This document shows positions 1 through 8,930 of a stretch of 64,000 nt of DNA, in pieces. The stretch is taken from NCBI GenBank assembly GCA_024641005.1, contig JAHEDX010000012.1:1-64000 (forward strand). The letters are read 5' to 3'. The position numbers and the translations under genes are program-made. Under the pieces are notes generated by a model that worked only from the letters and a program-made list of their open reading frames with translations, was not told where the DNA came from and did no database searches. Every line of letters starts with the position of its first letter. Position 1 is the stretch's first letter. This DNA is from Acidimicrobiaceae bacterium. Its GTDB lineage: Bacteria > Actinomycetota > Acidimicrobiia > Acidimicrobiales > Ilumatobacteraceae.

Positions 1-538
1 GGATGATTGGCGTCACCGCGAGGTGGAGCACGTCGATCAGCCCCGCCTGCAAGTACTCGCGTACCATCGTCGGGCCACCACCGATTCGGACGTCGGCGCC
101 ATCGGCGGCCTCGACCGCCATTGCGAGAACCTCGGCCGGTGGGGCCGCGACGAAGTGGAAGACGGTGCCGCCCTCCATCTCGATGCTCGGGCGCGGTGCA
201 GTGTGGGTGAGCACGAAGACCGGGTGGTGGAAGGGCGGGTTGTCGCCCCACCAGCCTCGCCACTCCGGGTCGTCGCCGAAGATGTGCAGGCCGAACTTGC
301 CGGCGCCCATGATCTCGGCGCCGGTACCCTCGAAGTACTCGATCGCGTAGCGGTCGTTGACGCCGGTCGTGCCGGTCTCATGGTTGCCGAGCACGTTCGC
401 CTGGAAGGTATGGGTTGCGACGTACGGGGCGACCAGGCGCGACCAGTCCTCACCGAGCGGGTTGTCAGGCGTGCCGCTGTTGGGAGGTGGCGCTGCGTAG
501 CCGTCGAGTGAGATGTTGAGATCGGCGCGAACCCGCAT
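1..538 (-). CDS. Dihydrofolate reductase (RibD C-terminal-like) family protein, 3' end truncated by window
   Basis: Minus-strand translation MRVRADLNISLDGYAAPPPNSGTPDNPLGEDW...MGAGKFG...GGTVFHFV...VRIGGGPTMVREYLQAGLIDVLHLAVTPI is typical of this family. Confidence 0.85.
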   Translation of the reverse strand, partial: MRVRADLNISLDGYAAPPPNSGTPDNPLGEDWSRLVAPYVATHTFQANVLGNHETGTTGVNDRYAIEYFEGTGAEIMGAGKFGLHIFGDDPEWRGWWGDNPPFHHPVFVLTHTAPRPSIEMEGGTVFHFVAAPPAEVLAMAVEAADGADVRIGGGPTMVREYLQAGLIDVLHLAVTPII

Positions 539-1002
539 GATCGTTCCTATCGATGGAGTTGCAGAGGCCGAACACCCTACCTCTGGGCGAGTACACCAGA
601 GCCGTCGATCCCCTCGACGACCCCGCTGTCGTGCCACGCAGCGAGCAGCGGACCAGTTCGGCAACCGGCACACCGCTCATCGTCGACCACACATAACGCG
701 GGCTCCGTAATCCGGTCGAGCGCTCTGGCCACGCGCTCCAGTGCGGCCCAAGCCGAGCGTCCGATAATCCCTGACGATCGCACCGACCAGACCGTCCCAT
801 TTCGTCGGATCGGTGTCGCTGGCGGGGCAAACGTTGCCTGACGCGTACTAGGCATCGCGGGTCGCTGTAGGGGTACCCGGCCGGCTCCACCGTTGCGTTC
901 GCAAGCGAACCCGATGCGTGTCACACGACGGGTACGGGCGCGAACGAACCACCTACGGCCTTGGCAGCGCGCCGCGCAGCCGGGCCGTCCGGGCGAGCGA
1001 CA

Positions 1003-1281
1003 TCAGCGCCAGGCTTCGTCCTCGAGGTACTGACGGGTCTTGCGTTGCTCGAGTTGACGGCCTTCGACCAGGTACGCCAGCAGATGGAACGCCAGCGCGA
1101 ATCCCCACATCGCCGTGATCCAATAGGCCCACTGGACGCCTTGCTGACCGAGCGCCAGGTCCATCAGCCAGAACGATGCGTTGATGATCAAGAAGGCGCC
1201 GACGTGCCAGGTCAGCCCGACGAGGTACTTCGCGCGATGCTGAGCGCCGGATTCGCGAGTATCGGCTGGTGCGCTGTTCAT
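1003..1281 (-). CDS. 2TM domain-containing small membrane protein
   Basis: MNSAPADTRESGAQHRAKYLVGLTWHVGAFLIINASFWLMDLALG...YWITAMWGFALAFHLLAYL; two TM segments. Confidence 0.75.
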   Translation of the reverse strand: MNSAPADTRESGAQHRAKYLVGLTWHVGAFLIINASFWLMDLALGQQGVQWAYWITAMWGFALAFHLLAYLVEGRQLEQRKTRQYLEDEAWR

Positions 1282-1432
1282 GGGAGCCTCCCAAGTCGAC
1301 GGCATCAATTGTGCACGTTCGCCTCGGACCCGTCCAGGGAACTTGGACCCGGTTCTCAGATATGCGCCGCGCGACAACCATGATCTCCCGGGCTGCACCA
1401 GTGCCACGGTGCACCGGTCCCGCATACGACTG

Positions 1433-3751
1433 TCACACCGACGAGACGTCGTCGTGGGACGCGATGCTCGTCAGCAGTTCCTCCTCCTGGGCGAAATGCA
1501 GGCGCAGGATGGCATCGAGGGCATACAAGATCCGTCGGGCCTCTCCGCGATCGGCCGGGTCGAACCCGTGCATCGTGGCGTCGTCGACGAGCCGGCTCAA
1601 CAGCGACGCCAGGTGGAAGATCTCCTGATGGGATCGGCTCATCGGGGCCAGCGGGTCGTCGCCGCCGAGATGTTCGGCGACGCCCGGATAGATCTCGGAT
1701 TCATCGTCGCGCTCGTGCGGCACGATCTCCCCAGACACCCGGCGGGCGATGTCCTGGAGCGCGCCGAGTGCGGCAGCGTCGTCCGCGTGGTCCAGCAGCA
1801 GCGCCACCGACCGGACATCTTCGAGGACCAGCCGCATGGGTCCATGCCCCTCGGCGAGCTGATGGCTCCACGATTCCGGGACCTTCGTGGCAGCCCGTTG
1901 GGACCGGGGCGGCCATAACGCCCGGAGTGCGTTGGCGACCGCCAGCACGTCGATCACTTCCTGCGCGATGGCACCGCCGACCGGGGACAGCATGCCGACG
2001 GCGGCACCACCCATCCCGAGGAACGACAGCCCCATCCCGAACAGCACGCTCCCACGAGCGATCGCTCGCGCCCGCTTGGCGATGACGACACCCACCGCGA
2101 GCCGGTCGAGCCGATCCACGATCAGCACGACATCGGCGGCTTCGGACGACGCCGTCGCCCCGCGGGCCCCCATCGCCACCCCCAGGTCGGCCGCTGCGAG
2201 TGCGGGAGCGTCGTTCACACCGTCACCGACCATCACGGTCACTCCTGGCCGGGACGATGTTTCGGCGCGCACCACGTCGAGCTTCTCACCAGGTGTACGG
2301 TCCGCGAACACCTGGTCGATTCCCAGCGACAGTCCGATCGGTTCGGCGACCTCGAGTCGATCGCCCGTCACCATCACCACCCGATCGACACCGGCACGTC
2401 GCAGCGCACGCAGCGCTCGGGAACTGTCGGCGCGTAGTTCGTCGGTGAACAGGATCATCCCGGCCGCTTCGTCGTCGATGACCACGACAGCGGTGCTGCA
2501 CCCTTCGCGGCGAGCGCGGCGCGACGCAGCAACCAGCCAGGGCATGGATGCCTGCGCCACCATGTCCGAACTGGCACCGACCCACACCCGCCGTCCGTCG
2601 ACGGCGCCTCCGACGCCCCGCCCCGGCAGCTCGATCACGTCGCGAGGCTCGACCAACTGCAGTCCCCGGTGCTGCGCCTCGCGAACCAGGGTGCCGGCCA
2701 ACACGTGTGGCGACGCCTGCTCGACCGATGCCGCGAGACCGAGCACCTGGGAGGCATCCCACTCGGGTGACGTCACCACCGCAACGACATGGGCACGCCC
2801 GGCGGTCAGCGTGCCGGTCTTGTCCAGCAGCACCGTACGGGTCTGCCCCATCGCCTCCAGTCCAGATCCGTCCTTGACCACCACTCCGCTGCGCGCGGCA
2901 CAGGCGATCCCCGACACGACGGCGACGGGTGCCGCCAGTACGAGGGGGCACGGCGTGGCCACGACCAGCACCGCGAGCGCCCTCACCGAATCTCCCGTCC
3001 ACCACCAGGCCCCGGCGGCCATGACGAACACGACCGGCACGAACACCAGCGCATACCGATCGGCCAAACGAACGAGCGGGGCCTTGCCGACACCGGCCGA
3101 CCGCACCAACGCCACGATCCCCGCGTAGGAACTCTCGGCAGCTGATGATGCTGCCCGCATTCGGAACGCTCCCCCGGCATTCAGTACGCCGCTCCCGATC
3201 GAACCACCTGCTTCGCACTCGACCGAACGGGACTCACCGGTCAGTGCCGACTCATCGAGGACGGCGGGCTCCAAGGCGAACCCGTCGACCGGGACCACTT
3301 CGCCGGGCTTGACCAGCACCACCTCGCCCGGCACCACAGCATCGACCGGGACCGTCTCGATCGAGCCGTCGATCAATCGATGAGCCACCTTCGGCGCCAA
3401 CGACAGCAACTCGGACAGCGAACGCTGCGCACGGCGATGCGCATACTGCTCGAGCGCATCGCCCGACGCCACCATCAAGGCCAGGATCGCCCCGGCGAGC
3501 GCCTCGCCGAGCAGCAACGATGCGACCAGGGCGACCAGCGCCACGAGATCGACGGCGATCCGCCCCTCGCGAAGACGCGCCGACGTGACGAGCACCAGGT
3601 CGACCGCCACGATCACGGTCGACACCGACCACACGACGGCGCCCAGTTCCCCGGCTCCGGACAAGGACGCGACGGCGCCGACGACGAGCGCCGCGAACAC
3701 GAACGGCAACAGCGTCCGACGCACGATGGATCCCACGGCATCAAGCCTCAC
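1433..3751 (-). CDS. Heavy-metal P1B-type ATPase with C-terminal hemerythrin (HHE) domain
   Basis: TGES, DKTGT, TPCP and MVGDGVNDAPAL motifs; C-terminal ~150 aa contain H...H...HxxxxE...H...HxxxE typical of hemerythrin. Confidence 0.93.
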   Translation of the reverse strand: MRLDAVGSIVRRTLLPFVFAALVVGAVASLSGAGELGAVVWSVSTVIVAVDLVLVTSARLREGRIAVDLVALVALVASLLLGEALAGAILALMVASGDALEQYAHRRAQRSLSELLSLAPKVAHRLIDGSIETVPVDAVVPGEVVLVKPGEVVPVDGFALEPAVLDESALTGESRSVECEAGGSIGSGVLNAGGAFRMRAASSAAESSYAGIVALVRSAGVGKAPLVRLADRYALVFVPVVFVMAAGAWWWTGDSVRALAVLVVATPCPLVLAAPVAVVSGIACAARSGVVVKDGSGLEAMGQTRTVLLDKTGTLTAGRAHVVAVVTSPEWDASQVLGLAASVEQASPHVLAGTLVREAQHRGLQLVEPRDVIELPGRGVGGAVDGRRVWVGASSDMVAQASMPWLVAASRRARREGCSTAVVVIDDEAAGMILFTDELRADSSRALRALRRAGVDRVVMVTGDRLEVAEPIGLSLGIDQVFADRTPGEKLDVVRAETSSRPGVTVMVGDGVNDAPALAAADLGVAMGARGATASSEAADVVLIVDRLDRLAVGVVIAKRARAIARGSVLFGMGLSFLGMGGAAVGMLSPVGGAIAQEVIDVLAVANALRALWPPRSQRAATKVPESWSHQLAEGHGPMRLVLEDVRSVALLLDHADDAAALGALQDIARRVSGEIVPHERDDESEIYPGVAEHLGGDDPLAPMSRSHQEIFHLASLLSRLVDDATMHGFDPADRGEARRILYALDAILRLHFAQEEELLTSIASHDDVSSV

Positions 3752-3889
3752 CAGGTCAGCCTCGCCCGACCCGACCGACGGTGCCAGAGCCCATTGTCAC
3801 CGCTCGGCGGGTCCGCGCGAATGGTCACCTGCCATGGATCGCTCACATGTTCAGGGGATTGACAGCAACCAAGGGTTCTGCCAGACTGC

Positions 3890-3902
3890 CTGACAATGTC
3901 AG
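3890..3902. promoter_or_regulatory. Candidate TetR operator CTGACA-A-TGTCAG overlapping the tetR start codon
   Basis: 13-bp palindrome spanning the ATG at 3896 in the divergent P-ATPase/tetR intergenic region. Confidence 0.45.
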
Positions 3903-4528
3903 GTTCACCGAACAGCACCAGGAAAACCTTGCGACGTCAGGAAACGATCGACGAGATCGTCGCGGAGGCGTGGGAACTCAGCCGAGCCAACGGGCTGGCG
4001 AACTTCTCGATGCGTGAGCTGGGAACCCGTGTCGGGATGCGGGCCCAGTCGCTCTACTCCTACTTCGGCTCCAAGCTGGAGATCTGCGATGCGATGTTCC
4101 TCGACGGCAACCGCAGACTGCTCGAGACCATGCGGGCCGAGACGGACGGCTTCGACATCACCGCCGACCCGACCGGCACGATCGAAGCCACTGCCCGCGG
4201 CTTCCTCCGGTTCTGCACCAGCGACCCAGTCCGATACCAGCTGCTGTTCCAACGCACGATTCCCGACTTCGTGCCATCCCCCGACAGCTTCGCCGTAGCT
4301 CAAGAAGCGTTCGACCTCGCCATAGCCCCCCTTCGCGCGCAGGGCATCGACGACCAGGGCGTCGATCTGTTCACCGCAGTCCTGGCGGGGCTCGCAGCCC
4401 AGCAGATCTCCAACGATCCCGGCGGAGACCGTTGGGAGCGCGTCATCCCCTCTGCCATCACGATGCTGCTCCGCGAGCTGTGTCCGAACCTGTATCCCAC
4501 ACCACCTTCCACGAGGAGCCAGCCATGA
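3896..4528 (+). CDS. TetR/AcrR family transcriptional regulator
   Basis: N-terminal HTH RRQETIDEIVAEAWELSRANGLANFSMRELGTRVGMRAQSLYSYFGSKLEICDAMF. Confidence 0.92.
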   Translation: MSGSPNSTRKTLRRQETIDEIVAEAWELSRANGLANFSMRELGTRVGMRAQSLYSYFGSKLEICDAMFLDGNRRLLETMRAETDGFDITADPTGTIEATARGFLRFCTSDPVRYQLLFQRTIPDFVPSPDSFAVAQEAFDLAIAPLRAQGIDDQGVDLFTAVLAGLAAQQISNDPGGDRWERVIPSAITMLLRELCPNLYPTPPSTRSQP

Positions 4529-5286
4529 CCATCATCGACACCACCACCATCACCCCGCTGACCCACAGCGAAGCGATGGATCTGCTCGGACGCGAGTTCG
4601 AGCAGACGATCGCGATGCTGCGATCGCTCGACGATCACGAGTGGACCATGCAGACCGACTGTCCCGAGTGGGACATCAGGCGTATGTATCTGCACGTCCT
4701 CGGCGCCAGCGAAGCCGGGGCATCGATGCGCGAGAACGTCCATCAGTTGCGCAAGGCGTACGCACACCGCCGACGGCACGACGGCCCGCTCGAGGCGGCG
4801 CTGTCCGGGCTGCAGGTCCGCGAACGCGAAGATCTCAGCGCAGCCGAGGTCGTCGAACGGCTCGAGAAGGTCGCACCCAAGACCGTCAAGGGTCGCCGGC
4901 GCACTCCAGGGCTGATGCGCAACCACGCCAAGCTCAGGGTCGACGGACCGGTGCACGAGACATGGAAGCTCGGCTACCTGATCGACACCATCTATCTCCG
5001 TGACATGTGGATGCACCGGGTCGACACCAGCCACGCGACAGGTCGGCCACTCGTGCTCACCAGCGATCACGACGGGCGCATCATCGCCGACGTCGTTGGC
5101 GAATGGGGCCGACGCCACGGCCGCCCCTTCGTACTCGAACTCGAGGGCGCCGCGGGCGGAACCTTCGCCCAAGACGCTGATGCGCCCGACGCCGAGCGCG
5201 TCACGATCGATGCCGTCGAGTTCTGCCGAACGCTCGCAGGGCGCAACCCGGCAACCGGGCTGCTGACCACCATCGTCCCATTCTGA
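4525..5286 (+). CDS. Maleylpyruvate isomerase / mycothiol-dependent DinB-like family protein
   Basis: LRSLDDHEWTMQTDCPEWDIRRMYLHVLGASEAG is characteristic of the family; ATGA overlap with tetR. Confidence 0.8.
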   Translation: MTIIDTTTITPLTHSEAMDLLGREFEQTIAMLRSLDDHEWTMQTDCPEWDIRRMYLHVLGASEAGASMRENVHQLRKAYAHRRRHDGPLEAALSGLQVREREDLSAAEVVERLEKVAPKTVKGRRRTPGLMRNHAKLRVDGPVHETWKLGYLIDTIYLRDMWMHRVDTSHATGRPLVLTSDHDGRIIADVVGEWGRRHGRPFVLELEGAAGGTFAQDADAPDAERVTIDAVEFCRTLAGRNPATGLLTTIVPF

Positions 5287-5319
5287 GAACACCCACCAGA
5301 GAACAAGAGAGGCACCACC

Positions 5320-6027
5320 ATGACCACCACCATCGACGAGATCGACGATCAGATCTTCCGCATCGCCACCTTCGTCCCCGATATCGGATTGTCCTTCAAC
5401 CAGATCCTCGTCCTCGCCGACGAGCCGATGCTGTTCCACCTCGGCATGCGGGGCCTGTTCCCCGCCGTGAGCGAGGCCGTGCAACGCCTGCTCCCGCTCG
5501 ATCGCCTCCGCTGGCTCGGATTCGGCCACGTCGAGGCAGACGAATGCGGAGCGATGAACCAATGGCTCGCCGCAGCCCCCGGGGCGCAGGTCACGTTCGG
5601 CGGGCTCGGATGCATGGTGTCGGTCAACGATCTGGCGGATCGAGCACCGGTACCCCTCGACGATCAGCAAGTGATCGATCTCGGCGGCAAGCGGCTGCGC
5701 TATCTCCCGACACCCCACGTGCCACACGGATGGGAGGCCGGCGTGTTCTTCGAGGAGACCACCTCGACGCTGTTGTGTGGTGATCTCTTCACACAGACTG
5801 GCGATGGTCCGGCGATCAGTTTCGACTCACCCATCGAGAACTCGATCGCCACCGATCGCCAGTTCGGTTACATGTCCGCCAGTCCCAGCACTGCGACAAC
5901 TCTGGACACACTCGCCTCGCTCGAGCCCACCACCTTGGCGTTGATGCACGGCCCGGCCCAGAAGGGACCCGCGGGCACTTGGCTGCGCGAACTCGCCGAC
6001 GTCCACCGCCACGCCGTGGCTGCCTGA
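5320..6027 (+). CDS. MBL-fold protein, oxygen-binding di-iron (flavodiiron-like) type
   Basis: FGHVEADECGAMNQW resembles the flavodiiron HxExDxxG metal motif; later HVPHGWEAG, LLCGDLFTQ, LMHGPA. Confidence 0.8.
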   Translation: MTTTIDEIDDQIFRIATFVPDIGLSFNQILVLADEPMLFHLGMRGLFPAVSEAVQRLLPLDRLRWLGFGHVEADECGAMNQWLAAAPGAQVTFGGLGCMVSVNDLADRAPVPLDDQQVIDLGGKRLRYLPTPHVPHGWEAGVFFEETTSTLLCGDLFTQTGDGPAISFDSPIENSIATDRQFGYMSASPSTATTLDTLASLEPTTLALMHGPAQKGPAGTWLRELADVHRHAVAA

Positions 6028-6040
6028 CGACAAGGTTCCG

Positions 6041-6071
6041 CCGCGTGAGCGCCGGCGCGTCGCTCACGCGG
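6041..6071. terminator. Hairpin CCGCGTGAGCG...CGCTCACGCGG downstream of the MBL gene
   Basis: 11-bp perfect inverted repeat in a convergent intergenic region. Confidence 0.5.
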
Positions 6072-6320
6072 TGAGTGCCGCGCCGGCCGGGCGCGTCCCG
6101 ATGTGAGATCGGACGGTACCGGTGAGCGATCAGACTGTCCCCGTCGCCACGACCGCAGGGTTGGTGAACACCACTCGGCCCTGCGGGTCGATGAACTCAC
6201 CGAGCACCGATTCGGCGCGTCGCACGAGGTCTGGGTCGTCCGAGGAAAGATGCCCCGCCAGCGGGGAGCCGTCGATCTCACCTCGGAGCAGTGCACCCAC
6301 CGACGAGCCCGAGATTCGGA

Positions 6321-7709
6321 TCAGCGGATCGGGTACTTTGCCTTGTCGGGCAGTCCGGACCGGGTCGTGATCGCCTCGCCGGCGGCCTGAGCCTTCGCAT
6401 ACAGCTGCGCTTCGTCGATCGTGGTCATGCGGCCGTCCTCGACGACGACCTGGCCCCCGACCATCACCGTGTGAACCCCTCGCCCGTCGGCCGACCACAC
6501 CAGTTGATTCATGACGTTCAAGAGCGGGCGCCACTCGGGCCGCTCGGTGTCGTGCAACACGAGATCAGCGTGTTTGCCGACCTCCAGTGATCCGATGTGA
6601 TCGCTCAACTGGAGTGCCGTCGCCCCACCCAATGTCGCCATCTCGAACGCCTTCTCGGCGGGAAACATCTGTGGGTCCTGACGGGCGTCCTTGAACAGAC
6701 CGGCGACGAGATACGTGGCCCGCATCAAGTCCGAGTAGTTGGAGGCATTGTTGCCGTCGGTGCCGATCGCGATGTTGATGCCGGCCATCGCCATTTCGGG
6801 CATCTTGCCGACCTGTGTGATGCCATAGCTGACCTTGAGCGCAGTTGTGGGGCAATGGGCCACCTGGGCACCGGTCTCGGCGATGATCGCGACCTCGCGG
6901 TCGTCGACTTGCACGCAATGCGTCATCACCACATCGGGACCCAGCACCCCGAGCTCGGCGAGGTGCACCATCGGCCGCTGGCCGAACTCGGCGATGAACC
7001 CATCGGGGTCGAGCATCGCCGGCGACATGTGGAAGCTGAACCCGGTACCGCGTTGTGTCGCGAGATCGCGCGCTGCGAGCCACAGCGGATCCGAGCACGT
7101 GGTGTGACCGACGAGGATCGACCAGGCACCGACCCTGTCGTCGGGGCCGGCGGGATAGGCGTCGAGCTGCCGTTCGAGATGGGCGATCGCCTGGTCGGTG
7201 CGCTGCTGGTAGACCGACGGCTCGGGCGGCAGATCCCACACCCAACGACCGACGCGACCACGGATGCCGACCTCGTCGAGCGCTTCGACGACTTCGTCGA
7301 GGAACCGGATCGTGCCCGCCTCGAGAAACGAGGTCGTGCCCGATTTGAGCATCTCGACCGCGGCCAACTGCGCCGACAGACGTTCCTCCTGGGCGGTGAA
7401 GACCGAGTACAGCGGGCACAACCACATGAACACGTTCTCGACGAACGGCGTGTCATCGGGCACGTAGCCGCGGGTCAAGGGTTCGCCCGTGATGTGGATG
7501 TGGCTGTTGACCAGCCCCGGTGTGACCACGAACCGGTCACCACCGATGTTCCGGTGCGCCTCGTAGGCGGCATCGATCACACTCGCCTTGTCGACGGCGA
7601 CGATCCGCCCTGCATCGATCGCGACAGCCCCGTCGCGGATGATGTCGCGTGTCTGGTTCATGGTCACGACCTGCCAGCCGCGAATGATCGAGTCGACGTG
7701 CTGTGGCAT
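6321..7709 (-). CDS. Amidohydrolase / chlorohydrolase (ATZ/TRZ, SAH-deaminase-like) family
   Basis: VVTPGLVNSHIHITGEPLTRG, THCVQVDDREVAIIAETGAQVAHCPTTALK, IAIGTDGNNASN, GSLEVGKHADLVL. Confidence 0.92.
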   Translation of the reverse strand: MPQHVDSIIRGWQVVTMNQTRDIIRDGAVAIDAGRIVAVDKASVIDAAYEAHRNIGGDRFVVTPGLVNSHIHITGEPLTRGYVPDDTPFVENVFMWLCPLYSVFTAQEERLSAQLAAVEMLKSGTTSFLEAGTIRFLDEVVEALDEVGIRGRVGRWVWDLPPEPSVYQQRTDQAIAHLERQLDAYPAGPDDRVGAWSILVGHTTCSDPLWLAARDLATQRGTGFSFHMSPAMLDPDGFIAEFGQRPMVHLAELGVLGPDVVMTHCVQVDDREVAIIAETGAQVAHCPTTALKVSYGITQVGKMPEMAMAGINIAIGTDGNNASNYSDLMRATYLVAGLFKDARQDPQMFPAEKAFEMATLGGATALQLSDHIGSLEVGKHADLVLHDTERPEWRPLLNVMNQLVWSADGRGVHTVMVGGQVVVEDGRMTTIDEAQLYAKAQAAGEAITTRSGLPDKAKYPIR

Positions 7710-8818
7710 CACTCCCCCATATCTGTTGACATTGTCGGCCACCTCGGTTTGATGGCGACGAACTGCTGCTGGAATCCGATCGGTTCGATCAGGCGGATCG
7801 CCTCGAATCCGGCGGCGCGGATCCACTCGGAGAACTGCCTGGCGGTGAACCCGTTGCCGTTGACGGTGCTGGCCATCATCGTCGCGCCCATCAGCACCGC
7901 GTGCGGATTGAGCTTGCGATCGTCGTCACAGAAGTAGTCGGCCAGGATCAGTGTGCCCTCCGGTCGCAACGCTTCGAACGCACGCTCGATCAGATGTCGC
8001 GCGCCTTCGGCACCCTCGGTTCGGCACACGTGCCCCAGCACGACGATGTCGTACCCGTCGGGTTCGAGCGTCACCGTGTGGAAGTCGCCCGGAAGCAGCT
8101 CGGCCCGATCTGCGACGCCGTGTTCGGCGAGCTTGCGCTCGGCAACGTCCACGACGCCGGGCAGGTCATTGATCACCGCGGTCGCTGTCGAGTTGCCGTG
8201 CAGGATCGCGATCGACCACGGGGCCCCGCCGGCGCCGAGGTCGAGCACTCGCGGTGCGTCCAGAGCCGAATATCGCAGCTTGAGGTCGGCTCGCATCGCA
8301 CACCGGTACATGGTGGTGAACGTGCCCTCGACGAGCGGCACGTAGAACGCGGCCGGGTCGTCTTCGATCGGGGTCGCCGGGCGCCCGTTGCGCACGGTGT
8401 CGGCAAGCCGGGTCCAGTTGTCGTGCGGGCCCGGAGCGACCGGGATCAGATCAGCCATCGTGGCCGGACCGTCGCTCACGAGGTACCGCCGGGCGGTGTC
8501 GTTGAGGTCGTAGACGCCGTCGACCTGATCGAGCAGCCCGAGCACGACGATCGAGTCGAGCAGTGTGCGCAGGTGCTCCAGGGAAGCTCCGACCTGGGCG
8601 TTGACCTGCTCGACTCGTGATGGCCCGATGCGCCGCAAGGTGTCGAACAGGTCGAGTTCGAGGGCGGCGACCAGCAGGTGGTACCGCCCGAGCCCCTCGA
8701 TCGCGGCCCACACCGGTGCCGCCGCTGGAGGTTTGAAATCGGTGAACGGGCGGCCGAGATGGGCCATCGTGTGGGTCTTCTTGAGCTCTGGATAAGGGGC
8801 GTCGCGTGGTTCGAACAT
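7709..8818 (-). CDS. SAM-dependent O-methyltransferase (dimerisation + class I fold)
   Basis: VLDLGAGGAPWSIAILHGNSTATAVINDLPGVVDVAERKLAEHG...DIVVLGHVCRTEG; ATGA overlap with the amidohydrolase gene. Confidence 0.88.
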   Translation of the reverse strand: MFEPRDAPYPELKKTHTMAHLGRPFTDFKPPAAAPVWAAIEGLGRYHLLVAALELDLFDTLRRIGPSRVEQVNAQVGASLEHLRTLLDSIVVLGLLDQVDGVYDLNDTARRYLVSDGPATMADLIPVAPGPHDNWTRLADTVRNGRPATPIEDDPAAFYVPLVEGTFTTMYRCAMRADLKLRYSALDAPRVLDLGAGGAPWSIAILHGNSTATAVINDLPGVVDVAERKLAEHGVADRAELLPGDFHTVTLEPDGYDIVVLGHVCRTEGAEGARHLIERAFEALRPEGTLILADYFCDDDRKLNPHAVLMGATMMASTVNGNGFTARQFSEWIRAAGFEAIRLIEPIGFQQQFVAIKPRWPTMSTDMGE

Positions 8819-8930
8819 CACTACCTCGATCGCGGCAGATCGCGTTCGGGGATGCCGGCAGAGCCGACGCCGGCCACGCTGCGGACCGAACAAACAACCC
8901 GAGCACACACGGGACCGGCGACTACCTCGA

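Noticed and set aside
465-924. ORFs in the 540-1000 intergenic region
   Set aside because: Arg/Ser-rich translations, no domains or convincing RBS; left unannotated.
1887-3128. 413-aa plus-strand Ser/Thr-rich ORF
   Set aside because: Antisense of the P-type ATPase gene.
6597-7937. 446-aa plus-strand ORF
   Set aside because: Antisense to the amidohydrolase and methyltransferase genes; no domain.
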